64,000 nucleotides of DNA from Malania oleifera (taxonomy: Eukaryota; Streptophyta; Magnoliopsida; Santalales; Ximeniaceae). Below the pieces are notes generated by a model that saw only the letters and a list, made by a program, of their open reading frames with translations, was not told the DNA's origin and ran no database searches. The stretch is taken from positions 69,359,823 through 69,423,822 of the forward strand of contig NC_080419.1 of NCBI RefSeq assembly GCF_029873635.1, written 5' to 3'. Positions 1 through 12,319 of this stretch are shown here, one piece after another. Position 1 is the first letter of the stretch. Every line of letters begins with the position of its first letter. Both the position numbers and the translations under genes were made by a program.

Positions 1-300
1 CTAGAGCTTCGCTCGAAATTAAAATGAAAAGAATAATCATAATAAACCCTTAAGAGTTAAAAAGAAAAACATTTTCAAGAAGGGTTCATCTTTACAATCC
101 AACTTTCATGCCTCATTGAGCAAAAACAGAATAAATAAGCATAATCTTTTACGTATATCCAAGACCCGCTTATTTTGCAAAACTATTTGGCACATATGGT
201 TTAATTGCTTACTTAGAAGTACCAGGGGCTTAGAAAAGGAAATGAAATGGATAATCAGCAAAGCAAATCCCGTTGGACCTAAAGAAAAATGGATTTAAAT
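1..300 (+). pseudogene. Sirevirus-like gag, C-terminal remnant (unit A)
   Basis: This is the end of a degenerate Copia gag reading frame, entered in mid-gene at the window edge. The encoded stretch is Lys/Asn-rich and ends near residues NPVGPKEKW, which resembles the gag-pol junction of Sirevirus polyproteins (a recollection of the family, not a search result). It matches 13273-13570 almost base for base. A one-base T insertion relative to that copy near position 176 shifts the frame. No pol follows. It belongs with the non-coding region and LTR to its right. Confidence 0.6.
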
Positions 301-3300
301 TAAGATTATCAAATTAGTTAATTTTTCTTTAGATCTTAGGCTTAGGTTTAGGGGGTTGTAATGACTGTAGGTTTGGGAAGTGACTGATGCTTAAAATGAA
401 AATCTTAGTATACACACTCACTAAATTATCTTGTTATACTAAGACCCTTAATCCACTTCCAAATGGACATGACATTTATGCCTAGTACTTAATTCTAAAT
501 GCTTAACCCATAGTAACATGAAAATCACAAAGTTAAGCAACTGTTGTCCATTGCACAAAATTGAGTGTTAGGGTTCTATCTTATGTCATATATCACTATA
601 CCCTGGAACTCACTTTTGAATATGAAAAGCCTAGAGCAAAACAAGTCATCACTTTAGGGTTAAAGCACTATTGATCATAAATGACTAATTTATATTAAGT
701 GCTTCTCATAGCTACAACCAAATTAAAGGTATCTACTAGGGGATTGGTCCCTTTTGAGTTTAAATTGAAAATCCTTTAATTTTGGTTTAATCGCTCAATA
801 GGAAATCTTTACCAAAACACGACCATATCAGGTATAGATTCATCCTTTCCTTGGTTTGTATCCTTGTTCTAAATTGTAATAATATATATAGGATACTTTC
901 CATTCTCCGAAGAGCATTGTTCACAACATTCACATATCTTATATGTTCTTTAGCCAAGCATATAATCATGAAAAATCTAAAATACTTGGCTAAGTAATTA
1001 GAAATTAAGAAAAGGCATAAAATGAATAAACTCAGGGGGAGCATTTCTCTTTTATGACCATTTATATTAAATGCTTTTGTGATCATTTATGTCTTTGTGC
1101 CTTAATAAATAACCATATTATACTAAACTCATAACTATCCACTAGTGTGTATTGATTATACTATATATTGATGAATAGTAATTTGTGATTATCTAGTATT
1201 GTGAACTGTTATTGAAAATGTTGTTTGATAATACTGGATTGCATGGAACGCCATCTGCAAGGCTGTTGCAGAAACTTATTTACTTGCATGCTTGTATGGA
1301 ACACCAACTGCATGGCTGATGCAGTATGTTGTGTATTGCATGCTGCTAGCATATATAGGTTCTCGCATGCTTAAACTGAAATATTTTGAATTGATTGCTT
1401 GAATCTATCAGGTTTTGGTACTTGAAAATTTGGGAAATGTCCGATTTACAGACGACATGCTGCCGAAATTTCGATAGGATTTTTCCCAAACCAAAACCTT
1501 GTGTTAAGGATGATTATGATAATAAAAATGTTAAAATGTTTTTGAAAGGATGAGTGAAAACTTAAACAGAAATATCATATTTTCACCCTTGCATAATCAT
1601 CACATACTTAGGGGAGCTCAGCTCCATCCCTATAGGAAGCACATAAATGACTTATATGCATCATTTTCGTCTATTGAAATATTGAGGCTCTTCTAATATC
1701 CCTGAACATTATATCTTGCACGTAAAGTCCCATGTTTTGATATGAAATGTTTTTGGATCATGAGTTGCATTGCATGCCTTAATATATATTCTTTGATGCA
1801 TCTATGGTTTATAGGGACAACTATACTAATCAAGTGAAAAATGCAATTGACAAATACTTAGTATAGTTGATTTTAAAGATGTGGATTGATGGCTTATACT
1901 ACTTAGCATAATGAAATTAATCTTTGGCTAGTATAAGTAGTTAAAGATTCTAAGCACACATTCAAATTGATAGGGGGAGCATCTAGAATTAAATTACTAT
2001 CCTGTTTTGCTTACCCATATGTTTAGCTTAGATCTTGAATGAATTCATCGTGGCATGCACTTGAATGAAAATATTTTATTGAAAATCATAATTTGGAGCA
2101 TGTTTATTTTGCCGACTGTTTGTTCTTGCCATATGATCTTACATGTGATTGTTGAACTCTTAGGATCATTATGGTTTTAGTTTTCTGGTTATCTTTAGTA
2201 TGTGCTTTATTGACAAACCAAAAAATTTGTTGCTTGCTTGCTTTAAATTACAATCTTATGTTTTCAGCAAGCAACCCCCAGCACCATTTTGCAAACATTA
2301 AAAAGGGGATGTATATTATTATTATTATATACATACATGTATTTTAAAATTGCATAACTTTGAGTATAGTCTTAATTGACTATCATGCTTTTAAACTGAA
2401 ATGCAATATGTCATGCATATGCGTTGAATGATTAATATTTGTTGTATGCTGAATTTATTTGATAGGATGAGTATATAAGAAATGCACTTAAGAGAACATC
2501 ATCCTTAAGCTTAATTCAAATAAGTGTGCATGCAAATATACATGGGAATTTGAAGTCCCAATCTTAGAATAAATCAATAAGAACTTAATGTCTAAAATCT
2601 CTTGCATGCTAAGTAATACTAAGAAGAATGAACATATGATGGATGTGCTTAAATGAAATTCATTCTTAAGCATAAATGCACTTGTGTATGCCAGAGACTA
2701 TATTGGGAAGTTTAAGCCCCATCCTTGAGAAGAGAATTATAACTCACCAAGCTTATTGGGCTCATACTATTAATTGGCCTTAACTTTTTGAGTCCGACTT
2801 ATTTTATTACTTATACTGTATTAGAAACTTAATGAACTCTCATAATTAATGTCAGTATAAGTAGATGCTTCCTAGACATTTCATAGTTTGCATAAATTTA
2901 GGGTGAGCTCTCAAGTAAAATTTACAAGTCTAAGAAACAAATTTTATAGTTAATATGTTTTATTGCCTTAGACATTGTGAATATTGATTGTTGCTTGTGT
3001 GCATAATTCATATGTCTACTCCATGATGGCCTTGGACTTTACATTTTATTGCATAATCATTTTGGGCTTAATGAGTATTGATTATGACTTGTAATAGCCA
3101 CTTCCTTTGTCCACTTTATGATGATATTGAAATCTATACTGGATGATTGACCATACTGAACTGTTTGAGGAGTTGTGGATAACTTGCTAGGTTTATAAAC
3201 TCAAACAGGTCCTTTTTTTTATATACAGGATTTGTTTTGGAAAGTCTCATTTTCAACGGCATGCCGCCAAAATTTTTTGAAAAACTTTCTGAACTTATTT

Positions 3301-3431
3301 ATGTATAAAAATGATATTCTCCTCTTATTTGCCTATATAAACTTAAATGTTTATCTATACCCTTTTTGCTGTTGCCAAAGGGGGAGAAGTTAGGGTAGGC
3401 AAGTATTTGTCATCATCAAAAAGGGGGAGAT
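301..3431 (+). other. Non-coding internal region of pol-less Sirevirus (unit A)
   Basis: No reading frame resembling protease, integrase, reverse transcriptase or RNase H is visible. The segment holds several polypurine tracts (GGGGGAGCA near 1036 and 1973, AAAGGGGGAGAAG near 3378, AAAAAGGGGGAGA near 3418), as expected for the multi-polypurine-tract zone that Sireviruses carry before their 3' LTR. Two imperfect repeats around 1240-1330 share a GCATGG...CTGCA pattern. The region is nearly identical to 13571-16699. Confidence 0.65.
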
Positions 3432-5801
3432 TGTTGACCCTATGGGTCATACCCTATTTTGATTATGACAAATACTCAGGTATTTAATGATTGCCAAGTT
3501 GATGTGCAGGTTTATCTTGGCAGTATCCTATGATGGCACTCGGAGACCCGGAGGAAAACGAAGGACTCTGAAGACCCTTGATATAATTGAGTTGTTGTAA
3601 TTTATATTCGGGTCTGTAATAGTTAAGTAGGAAAGGTCTTGTAATAGTAAATCGGTCTTTGGTTTGTGATAAGCTCACACACATCACATGAATGATTTAC
3701 TTTGTAAGCTCAAACCGAACCATAGAAAGACCTTAGAGTGTACCTTCGGGCGACCGAAGGTCGACCGACACCGGACTTTTTCGATGTCTTCAAAATTGGA
3801 CCCCAAGTGGCCTTAGGACACACACATATGTGCATATGTTTATTAGGCACTTAAAATTGATTGAGTTGGGTCAATTCGGCGGACCGAATGCACACTTGCT
3901 GCACCTTCGGTCGACCGAGCCAAACAGTTCAAATTGGCCCGGTCGACCGAAACCGGTCCGGGTCAACTATTTGACCCGGTCCCGGTCGACCGACCCCTTA
4001 CAGGTCATTTGACCTCGGTCGACCGAACCACCTGGGAGTCAACTATTTGAACCCCCGGTTGACCGACCACTTTTGTACTCCAACAAACTCGGTCGACCGA
4101 AGCGCCTCGGGAGAATTCCAACAACTCGGTCGACCGAGCCGTGCAGTTCAAAAGGCCTCGGTCGATCGAAACTCGGACGATTTCAAAATCGCCTTGCCCG
4201 GTCGGACCGACCCTAGTTTAAAATGCCATCGGTCGACCGAGCTACTTGTGAGTGCCGGTCGACCGAGATACTTTTGGTCGACCGGACCTCTTGGGTTGCC
4301 CTATTTTTTTACGCGAGTAAAATGGTTTTAAGCAGGGTTAACATATTAAAAAGGCTCAGTTAAACTTTACCTTAATTATTCCAATGGTCCCCAACGGTTA
4401 TATATTCAAGGGTTGTCTTATAAATACCCTCATTGGGATAATAATATGATTAAAATACTATTGAATGGAAGAGAACGATTCTCTGAAAAATCCCAAATCT
4501 ATAATATTCATATCCAATCCCCCATAACTAGGCTACTTATATCGATCTCTTTAATCCTGTAAGCGATTGAGTGTTATATTTCATAGGTTGCTCTCCCATT
4601 AATATTTGATTGATTTATTTCCTGAGAGCTAAACCTAAGTATTATTAGGAGACTTGTTAATAGTCTATCCGGAAGAAGCTTTGATAGATCTTCTAAGAAT
4701 TGACACCGCTTGAAACATCTTAAGAAAGATTGTATTGTTTTTGGTTGCAAAAACATTTCAAAATACATTCCAAATTAATTCTAGCGTGCTTTGTCTTGAT
4801 AAGCTGAAGAGATTGTTGTTTGGTGTGTGAGAAAAATCTTTTGTGTGCAAATATTCATTGATAATCCTAGTGATATACAAAGATTAAACTCTTTTGCAAA
4901 ACCCCCCCCCCCCCCCCCAATTTATTTAAATGCTATGAGCTTCATAGACATAATAAGATTGAGAAAACTTGTTGATGAAATATATGAAGTTGGATAATAT
5001 ATTGTTTGAACACTTAGATTGAATAGCCTGTGATACAAAGATTCATTTAGGGTGCCTCTCACGTACTCAACAACGATGTAGTAAATCTATGTGAGAGTTG
5101 ACATCTTAGACCACATGAGCTTACATATTGATCATACTGTGTGGTGTGTAATTGCGCGTCTTTGGGTACACTCCGCTTTACTGGAAAGCCTATTCATTAG
5201 TACCATTTGATTGTATTTCAAAATACTGTTATATTTCTAGGCACGGGCCTTGAACGAGGGAGACTAGCCCTGGAATAGTCCCGGATTGGCTTAGACCAGG
5301 TAGGAAGCTGGTGCGTCGTCCTGGTTAAGGCTGTGTAGGTGAGGTCAGCCCCCGCTATGACCTGGTAATGGTGCGGAGCCTGTGTTAATTTGACTGGTTA
5401 CGGTTGAGGTCAGCCTGTGTAATTTAGACGCTGTTAAGGTTGAGGGTCAACCCTGTGTTCATGTGACCTGGTTGTAAAACGGTGTGCCGACGCCACCCTT
5501 AAGTGAGCTATTAGGGAATCCTATAGCTTGCGAGCTTGAGGAGGTGACGTAGGCACGGTGGCCGAACCCCGGATAACATATCGTGTGTCATTTATTTCCG
5601 CAACTTTATATTACCGCCAAATGTAGTTATGGAGTGCATGATGCGTTATGACTAAATTTCACATTATACTTATCTACGAGTTTGGAAATTGAATAGGCAG
5701 GACACCTAGGTTGTGTATATAATGCTGTTATCGGGGTTCAACCTAGGTTGACTAATTTTGAAATTCAAATGCACACCCCCTGGGGAATCACCAATTTAAC
5801 A
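3432..5801 (+). repeat. Sirevirus-like LTR (unit A)
   Basis: The LTR begins TGTTGACCC immediately after a polypurine tract and ends TTTAACA before a degenerate initiator-Met-tRNA primer-binding site (TATCAGAGCC). It is about 2.37 kb. It contains the GGTCGACC palindrome cluster (3759-4283), a TATA box (TATAAATA at 4419) and 37-bp repeats (about 5330-5470). Compared with 16700-19066 it carries scattered single-base indels. One is a run of 17 C at 4902-4918 where the other copy has two C, which looks like sequencing error. Confidence 0.85.
3759..4283. repeat. GGTCGACC palindrome cluster in LTR (unit A)
   Basis: About a dozen copies of the palindrome GGTCGACC, often extended to TCGGTCGACCGA, are spaced roughly 20-60 bp apart and sit about 135 bp upstream of the LTR TATA box. 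Sirevirus LTRs are known to hold palindrome-rich promoter-proximal regions, and this matches that layout. Confidence 0.85.
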
Positions 5802-5856
5802 ATTTTGTATCAGAGCCTCGTCTGCACGAGACTAAACGTTTTTGCAAAAAGATCAC

Positions 5857-7125
5857 ATGGCTCAATAATTGGCTATATTCCCATTCCGTGAGGGTTCAGT
5901 AACATTTCAGGTCATCTATGTTTGGTGGTGTCGATTACACCAGGGAAAAATTCGATAGCATTTTTATTAAATCAATGAATTGGCAGGGCTGGCAGGTTTG
6001 TTGTATAATGGGGGAATTTGCTACCTGTAGAAAATGATATAAATTCGTGCAGCAAAAATCACATGCTTGGACATGCTATACTGTTGTTTAGATACTGATA
6101 GTTCTTCATGAGTTTATTGGCATGTTTGTAGTGCACAGGAATCTGGGTTGAGACTGAAAAGTACATATGGAGGGGAGAGGACCCGGAAAAGGAAACCATC
6201 ACTCCAGAAGATGTCATGTTCAGATGCTCAAGGAGTGGTAAGTGAGAGGGATAGTGCCATCAACAGAGCATGAGGTATATAATTCTCACTCTAGTAGTTT
6301 GAGGACAGGTGTTGAATGTGATGTCACTACATGTATGAATCATCTGCTAAATACAATGATAATTTGTTTGATGATTCGTGTGATGATTTTTATGTTGAAT
6401 GTTGTGTTTTGTGTTCTTATGCTGTGAACATATGTCATCATTATTGTTAATGATGTGTATGAGATTCTGTGAAAAAAGCATTTGACCAGAATAAGTACGA
6501 TGGAATCATATGAAGAATATTTGTGATAGTCCTGTTAAACATGCATGCAATGATTTTCATATGATACTTCGTGTATTGACTGTGGTGTTGAAATCATGTG
6601 CGGAATGAATACCAAGCATGTTGTCGCATGAAAACTAGAAAAGACGTTATTGAAAATGCACAAGTTCTAGGTAGAGTTTCTAAGCATAAAATATTTTGAG
6701 AATGAGAATAAAAGAATAGCAAATCAATTAAGGGGTGGAAAAAATGTTCATGCTATTCTGAAAAGAAAACGATGAGAACAGTATGAAAAAAATTATATGT
6801 TAGAAGAAGAAAGTGGATGATTAGTCTGAGCTTCGCTCGAAATTAAACATGAAAAGAATAATCTAATAAACCTTAGAGTTAAAAAGAAAAACATTTCCAA
6901 GAAGGGTTCATCTTTACAAATCCAGACTTTCTGCCTCATTGAGCAAAAACAGAATAAATAACATAATAGTTTACGTATATCAAGACCCGCTATTTGCAAA
7001 ATATTTGGCACTATGGTTTAATTGCTTATTAGAAGTACAGGGGCTAGAAAAGAAATGAAATGGATATATAGCCAAAGCAAATCCCGTTGGAACCTAAAGA
7101 AAAATGGATTTAATTAAGATTATCA
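5857..7125 (+). pseudogene. Sirevirus-like gag, degenerate (between LTR A and gap)
   Basis: The frame starts at an ATG 40 bp past the primer-binding site and encodes an N-terminus of Copia gag type: a short Ile/Phe/Pro stretch, then GVDYT and a Trp-rich segment. It is broken by many small indels relative to 12320-13570. For example, the acidic Cys/Asp/Ser-rich segment is unreadable here. The dense indels fit uncorrected long-read sequence rather than biological decay. Confidence 0.5.
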
Positions 7126-7174
7126 ACTAGTTAATTTTTCTTTAGATCTTAGGTTAGGTTTTTAGGGGCGATTT

Positions 7175-7274
7175 NNNNNNNNNNNNNNNNNNNNNNNNNN
7201 NNNNNNNNNNNNNNNNNNNNNNNNNNNNNNNNNNNNNNNNNNNNNNNNNNNNNNNNNNNNNNNNNNNNNNNNNN
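7175..7274. other. Assembly gap (100 N)
   Basis: There are exactly 100 Ns. Sequence before the gap matches about 13630 of the third unit and sequence after it matches about 14738. The placeholder therefore hides roughly 1.1 kb of the Sirevirus internal region. Confidence 0.99.
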
Positions 7275-9331
7275 TTTCGATGGAGTTTTTTCCAAACCTA
7301 AAAACATTGTGTTAAGGATATGTTGATAACTAAAAATGTTTAAAATGTTTTGAAGGATGAGTGAAAAAATTAAACAGAAATATCATATTTTAACCTGGCA
7401 TAAGGATCAAAACTTAGGGAGCTCAGCGCCATCCCTTTTAGCTCTTTTCCCTCGTTACCGCCTTTTATTTATTTTCCTACCTATAGGGATATAGGAAGCA
7501 CCTAAATGGACTTATAGGCATCATTTTTCGTCTTTATTGTTGAAATATTTTTTTGAGGCATCTTCTCATATCCCTGAACATTATATCTTGCACTGGAAAA
7601 GTCCCATGTTTTTTTTTTTTGATATGAACTGTTTCTTGATCCATGAGTGCATTGCATGCCTAAAATTATTTCTTTGAGGCATCTATGTGTATAGGGGACA
7701 CGATACTAATCAAGTGAAAATGCAATTGACAAAATACTCTAGTATAGTTTGATTTTTAAAGATGTGATTTGATGGCTATACTACTTAGCATAATGAAATT
7801 AATCTTTGGCTGTATAAGTAGTTAAAGATTCTAAAGCACACCATCAAATTGATAGGGGGAGCATCTAGAATTAAATTACTATCCTTGTTTTGCTTACCCA
7901 TATGTTTAGCTTAGTATCTTGAATGAAATTCAAGTGGCATGCACCTTTGACTTGATACTATTTATTGTGAAAAATCATAATTTGGAGCTGTTTATTTTGC
8001 CGATGTTTGCTTGCCATATGATCGGACATGTGATTGTTGAACTCTTAGGTCATATGGTTTTAGTTTTCTGGTTACTTTAGATGTTGATTATTGACAAACA
8101 AAAAATTTGTTGCTTGCTTGCTTTAAATTACAATCTTATGTTTTCAGCAAGCAACCCCCAGCACCAGTTTGCAAACATAAAAAGTGGGATGTATATATTA
8201 TTATTATATACATACATGTATGTTAAAATTGCATAACTTTGTATCGTCTTAATTGACTCTATGCTTTGAACTGATGAAAATGCAATCTGTCATGCATAGC
8301 GATTGAATGAAGCTAATATTTGTTTGTTGCCTGCAATTTATTTGATAGTATGAGTAATATAAGAATGCACTAAGAGAAACATCATCCTTAAGGCTGTAAT
8401 TCCAAATTAGTGTGCAGCAAATATACATGGGAAGTAGGAAGTCCCAATCTTAGAATAAATCAATAAGATTAATGTCTAACATCTCTTGCATGCTAAGTAA
8501 TACTAAGAAGAATGAACATATGATGGATGTGCTAAATGAAATTCATTCTTAAGCACTAAAATACATGCACTTGGTATGCCAGAGGACTATTGGAAGTTTA
8601 AGCCCCACCTTTAGAAGAGAATTCTAACTCACCAGCTTATTGGGACTACAACTATTAAGTGGCCTGAACTTTTTGAGTCACTTATTTATTACTTATACGG
8701 TATTAGAAACTTAAGAATCTCATAATTAATGTCAGTATAAGTAGATCGCCTTCTAGAATTCATAGTTTGCATACATTTAGGGTGAGACGCTCAATAGTAA
8801 AAATTTACAAGTCTAAGAAAACAAATTTATAGTTATATTGTTTTTATTGACTTAGACAGTGTGAATATTGATGTTGCGTGGGGCATAGGTATTGTCCTAC
8901 TCCATGATTGGCCTTGGACTTTACATTTATTGCATAATCATTTGGGCTTATGAGCTATTGATTATGACTGGTATGGCCACTTCCTTGCCACTTTATGATG
9001 ATATTGAACTCTATACTGGCATGATGGACCATACTTAATGTTTGGAGTAGTTGTGGACTAACTTGCTAGGTTATAACTCAAACAGGTCTTTTTTTATATA
9101 CAAGGATTGTTTTGGACCAAGTCTCCATTTTTTTCAAACGGCATGCCGCCCAAAAATTTTTTGAAAAACTTTTGAACTATTATGTTATAACCCAAATGAC
9201 TATTTCTCACTCTCATTTGCCTATATAAAACTTAAATGTTTTATCATACCCTTTTTGCGGTGCCCAAAAGGCGGAGGAAGTGGGTAGGGCAAGTATTTGT
9301 CACATCAAAAAAGGGGGAGATTGTTGACCCG
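7275..9331 (+). other. Non-coding internal region of Sirevirus (unit B, noisy)
   Basis: This is the counterpart of 14738-16699 with frequent one- to few-base insertions and deletions throughout. It includes extra low-complexity text at 7436-7480 that is absent from both other copies. No coding sequence is supported. It ends with the same AAAAAGGGGGAGA polypurine tract next to the LTR. Confidence 0.6.
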
Positions 9332-12264
9332 AGGGTCAGAACCTATTCTTGATTATGACAAACTACTCAGGTATTATGACTTGCCAAGTTGAGTGAGGTT
9401 TATCTTGGCAGTATCTAGAGGCATCAGAGGGACCGGAGGAAAACGAAGACTCTGAAGCACCTTGATATAATGGTTGTTGTAATTTATATTGGTCTGTAAT
9501 AGTTAGTAGGAAGGTCTGTAATAGTAAATAGGTCTGTGGTTTGTTGATAAGCTCACACACATCACCTGAATGATTTATTGTACGCTCAAACGAACCATAA
9601 GAAAGACTTAGAGTGGGCTGTTACACATTAGTGACTGTGACGCACCGAAGGCGACCGACAACGCGACTTTTCGATTCTTCAAAATGGGGCCCCAGTGGCC
9701 TTAGGACACAACACCACATATTGCACATATGTTTATTAGGGCACTTGAAATGATTGAGTGGGTCAATTCGGGATCCCGAAATGCACACTTGTGCACTTTC
9801 GGCCCGCCCGAGCCAAAACAGGGTCCAAATTGGCCCCGGTCGACCGAAACCGGCAGGCGTCAACTATTGACCCAGGTCACCGGTCGACGACCCCTTACAG
9901 GTTCATTTGACCCTCGGTCGACCGAACCACCTGGGAGTTCAAACTATTTGGACCCCCGTGTTGACCGACCCACTTTTGTACTCAAACAACTCGGTAGACC
10001 GAAGCGCCTCTGGAGAATTCTCCAACAAAAGTCGGCGGACCGAGCCGGTGCTCAGTTTCAAACAGGCCTCGGTCGATTCGAAAAAGGAGATTTCAAAATA
10101 GCCCGTCCCGTTATTGCCCGGTCGAGCCCGATCCCACTTAGTTTTAAAATGCCAAATAGGTTCGATGAAGACGTTCAACTTGAGGGTCCCCTTTTGACTA
10201 GGATAGAAAGAGAAAGAGACGTGTCCCTGGTTCGGGGGCTAGAGGTGACGTGGGGTGTAGGATGAGTACTGATTCTTTCGTTCCTTATCTCCCCTCCGTT
10301 CTTTGTTCCCTTCATGTACTCATTTCTGCTCTCGCCCACGCTGCCCTCCTACTGCTTCTTCTCCGTTCCGTACTCCACCTCTCTTGATCCTTCCGCTCCC
10401 TGGACTCGGTGCTGCCTTCCGTTTTCTCGCTTGTTCGTTTCCTTTTGCTGTTGTCTTTGTGAGCTTTGGACGTTCCGACTTTTCCCCGCCTCTTCTTTTG
10501 TCTGTGTGTTTTACCTGTGCTCTCCTAGCCTCCTCTTTCTCTTTCAGTCCTTTTCTTCTTATCCTTCCGTCTCTTCCGGCTGGCCTTTCTCCTCTTTCAC
10601 TTTATTTTTCCTGGTTTCATTCCCTTTCTTTTTGTCTGTATCGTCAATTAGACCCCCCTGACCTCGTTGGGTGTAGTGACCCTGATTTGATTTTTTTGCT
10701 TTACGTTTTTTTTTTTTTTTTATCCGCTATTTTGAAATGGTTTGTTTATTAAAGCAGGGGGTGAAATATTAAAAAGAGTAATTAAACTTTCCTAATGATT
10801 CCCAATATGGTCCCCAACCGGTTATATTTGAAAGGGGTGTCTATAAAACCCTCATTTGGGAGATAATTATATATCGGGATTAAAAATATTGATTAAGAGG
10901 AAATTCTATGAAAATCCCAAAATCCTAATAATAATTCATATCCAATTCACCATCAATCATGCTTACCTTCTTCGATCTCTTAAACCTCGGTAAGTCGTAT
11001 TGCGGTTTATATTCAAGGTTTGCTCTCACATTCTATTTGATTGAGTTTTTTCATTGGAGAGCAAAACCAAGTATTCTTAGGAGACTTGTAATAAGTTATC
11101 CTGACGAAAAGACTTGATAGATCTTCTAAGATTTGCACCGTCATGCAAACATCTAATAAGATGGTATTTGTTTTTGTTGGCAAAAACATTTCAAAATAAT
11201 TCAAACGATATAGCGTGCTTTGTCTTGATACAGCTTTAAAGCGATGTTGTTTGTGTGAGAAAATTTTGTTGCAATATTTCAGTGAGTTATATTCTCCATA
11301 GTGTTGAATACCAAGATTTAAACTCTTGCAAACCAAATTTTTTATAAAGCTAGAGACTTCATATACATATATATATTGAGAAAACTTGTTGATTGGAAAT
11401 ATATGAAGTTTGGATAATATCTTTTGTTGAACATTAGAGTGAAATAGCCTGTGATACAAAGATCATTTAGGTTTGCACTCTCTCACGTACTCATTACAAC
11501 TATGTAAATTATTTGAGAGTTGACATTAGACCACATGAGCTTAGCATAATGAAATTCATACGTGGTAGTTTGTCATTGCGGGTATTTGGGTACACATCCG
11601 TTTCCTTGACAGCCTATTCATTTGACCATTTGATTTGTATTTCAAATACTGGTATTATTTCCAGGCCCAGGGCCTGAAGAGGGAGACTAGCCCTTGGAAT
11701 AGTCCCGGAATTGGCCTTAGACCCGGTTAGGAAAGCTAGGTGCGTCGTCCTGTTAAGGCGTGTAGGTTGAGGTCAGCCCCCTAATTGACCTGGTTAAGGT
11801 TGAGGTAAGCCCTGTGTTAATTGACCTGGTTAAGGTGAGCAGGTCAGCCCTGTGTTTAAATTTGACCTGGTTAAGGTGAGGGTCAACACTGTGTTAATGA
11901 CTGGTTGTAACGGTGTCGCTCCACCCTTAAGTGAGCCTATCTAGTGGAATCCTCTAGCTTGCGAGCTTGAGGCGGGGGACGTAGGCACGGGCCCACGGTT
12001 GGACGAACCCCGTAAACATATCGTCGTGTTCATTTATATTTTCGCAACTTATATTTACCGACAATGTATGTTATGGTGTGAATGATGACGTATGACTTAA
12101 ATGTTCACATTTATACTTATCTAATACGCGTTTGGTGGGGAAATTTGAATAGGCAGACCTAGGTTGTGATATTTTAACTGCTTGTTTATCCGAGTTCTAA
12201 CCTAGGTGATAAATTTTAAATTTCCAATTCACCCCCCCCTCTTGGGAATACACCAATTCTAACA
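9332..12264 (+). repeat. Sirevirus-like LTR (unit B, with insertion)
   Basis: It runs from TGTTGACCC to TCTAACA, followed by a clear primer-binding site. It is 2.93 kb because of a pyrimidine-rich insertion at about 10160-10715. Otherwise it aligns to the other two LTRs but with many small indels. The TATA region (TATAAAA at 10842) is retained. Confidence 0.8.
10160..10715. other. Pyrimidine-rich insertion within LTR B
   Basis: About 560 bp of C/T-rich sequence replaces about 90 bp of the palindrome cluster and its downstream flank, compared with 17495-17585. It creates long open frames on the plus strand, but these have the amino-acid bias (Ser/Phe/Leu/Pro) expected of any CT-rich DNA and resemble no known protein. 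No terminal repeats or target-site duplication are evident. It may be low-quality read sequence or a real insertion. Confidence 0.5.
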
Positions 12265-12266
12265 AT

Positions 12267-12279
12267 TGGTATCAGAGCC
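12267..12279 (+). promoter_or_regulatory. Primer-binding site (initiator Met tRNA type)
   Basis: TGGTATCAGAGCC lies two bases after the LTR end. It is complementary to the 3' end of initiator methionine tRNA, the usual primer of Copia elements. Confidence 0.9.
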
Positions 12280-12319
12280 TCGGTGCACTAGACTTAAACG
12301 TTTTGCAAAAAGATCACAA

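Noticed and set aside
9729..10265. 178-residue open frame and overlapping frames in the palindrome cluster of LTR B
   Set aside because: GGTCGACCGA repeats lack stop codons in several frames on both strands; frames are not conserved in LTRs A and C.
10303..10752. Long overlapping plus-strand open frames (149 and 115 residues)
   Set aside because: They lie in the pyrimidine-rich insertion; composition alone gives Ser/Phe/Leu/Pro-rich open frames, with no domain and no counterpart in the other two LTRs.
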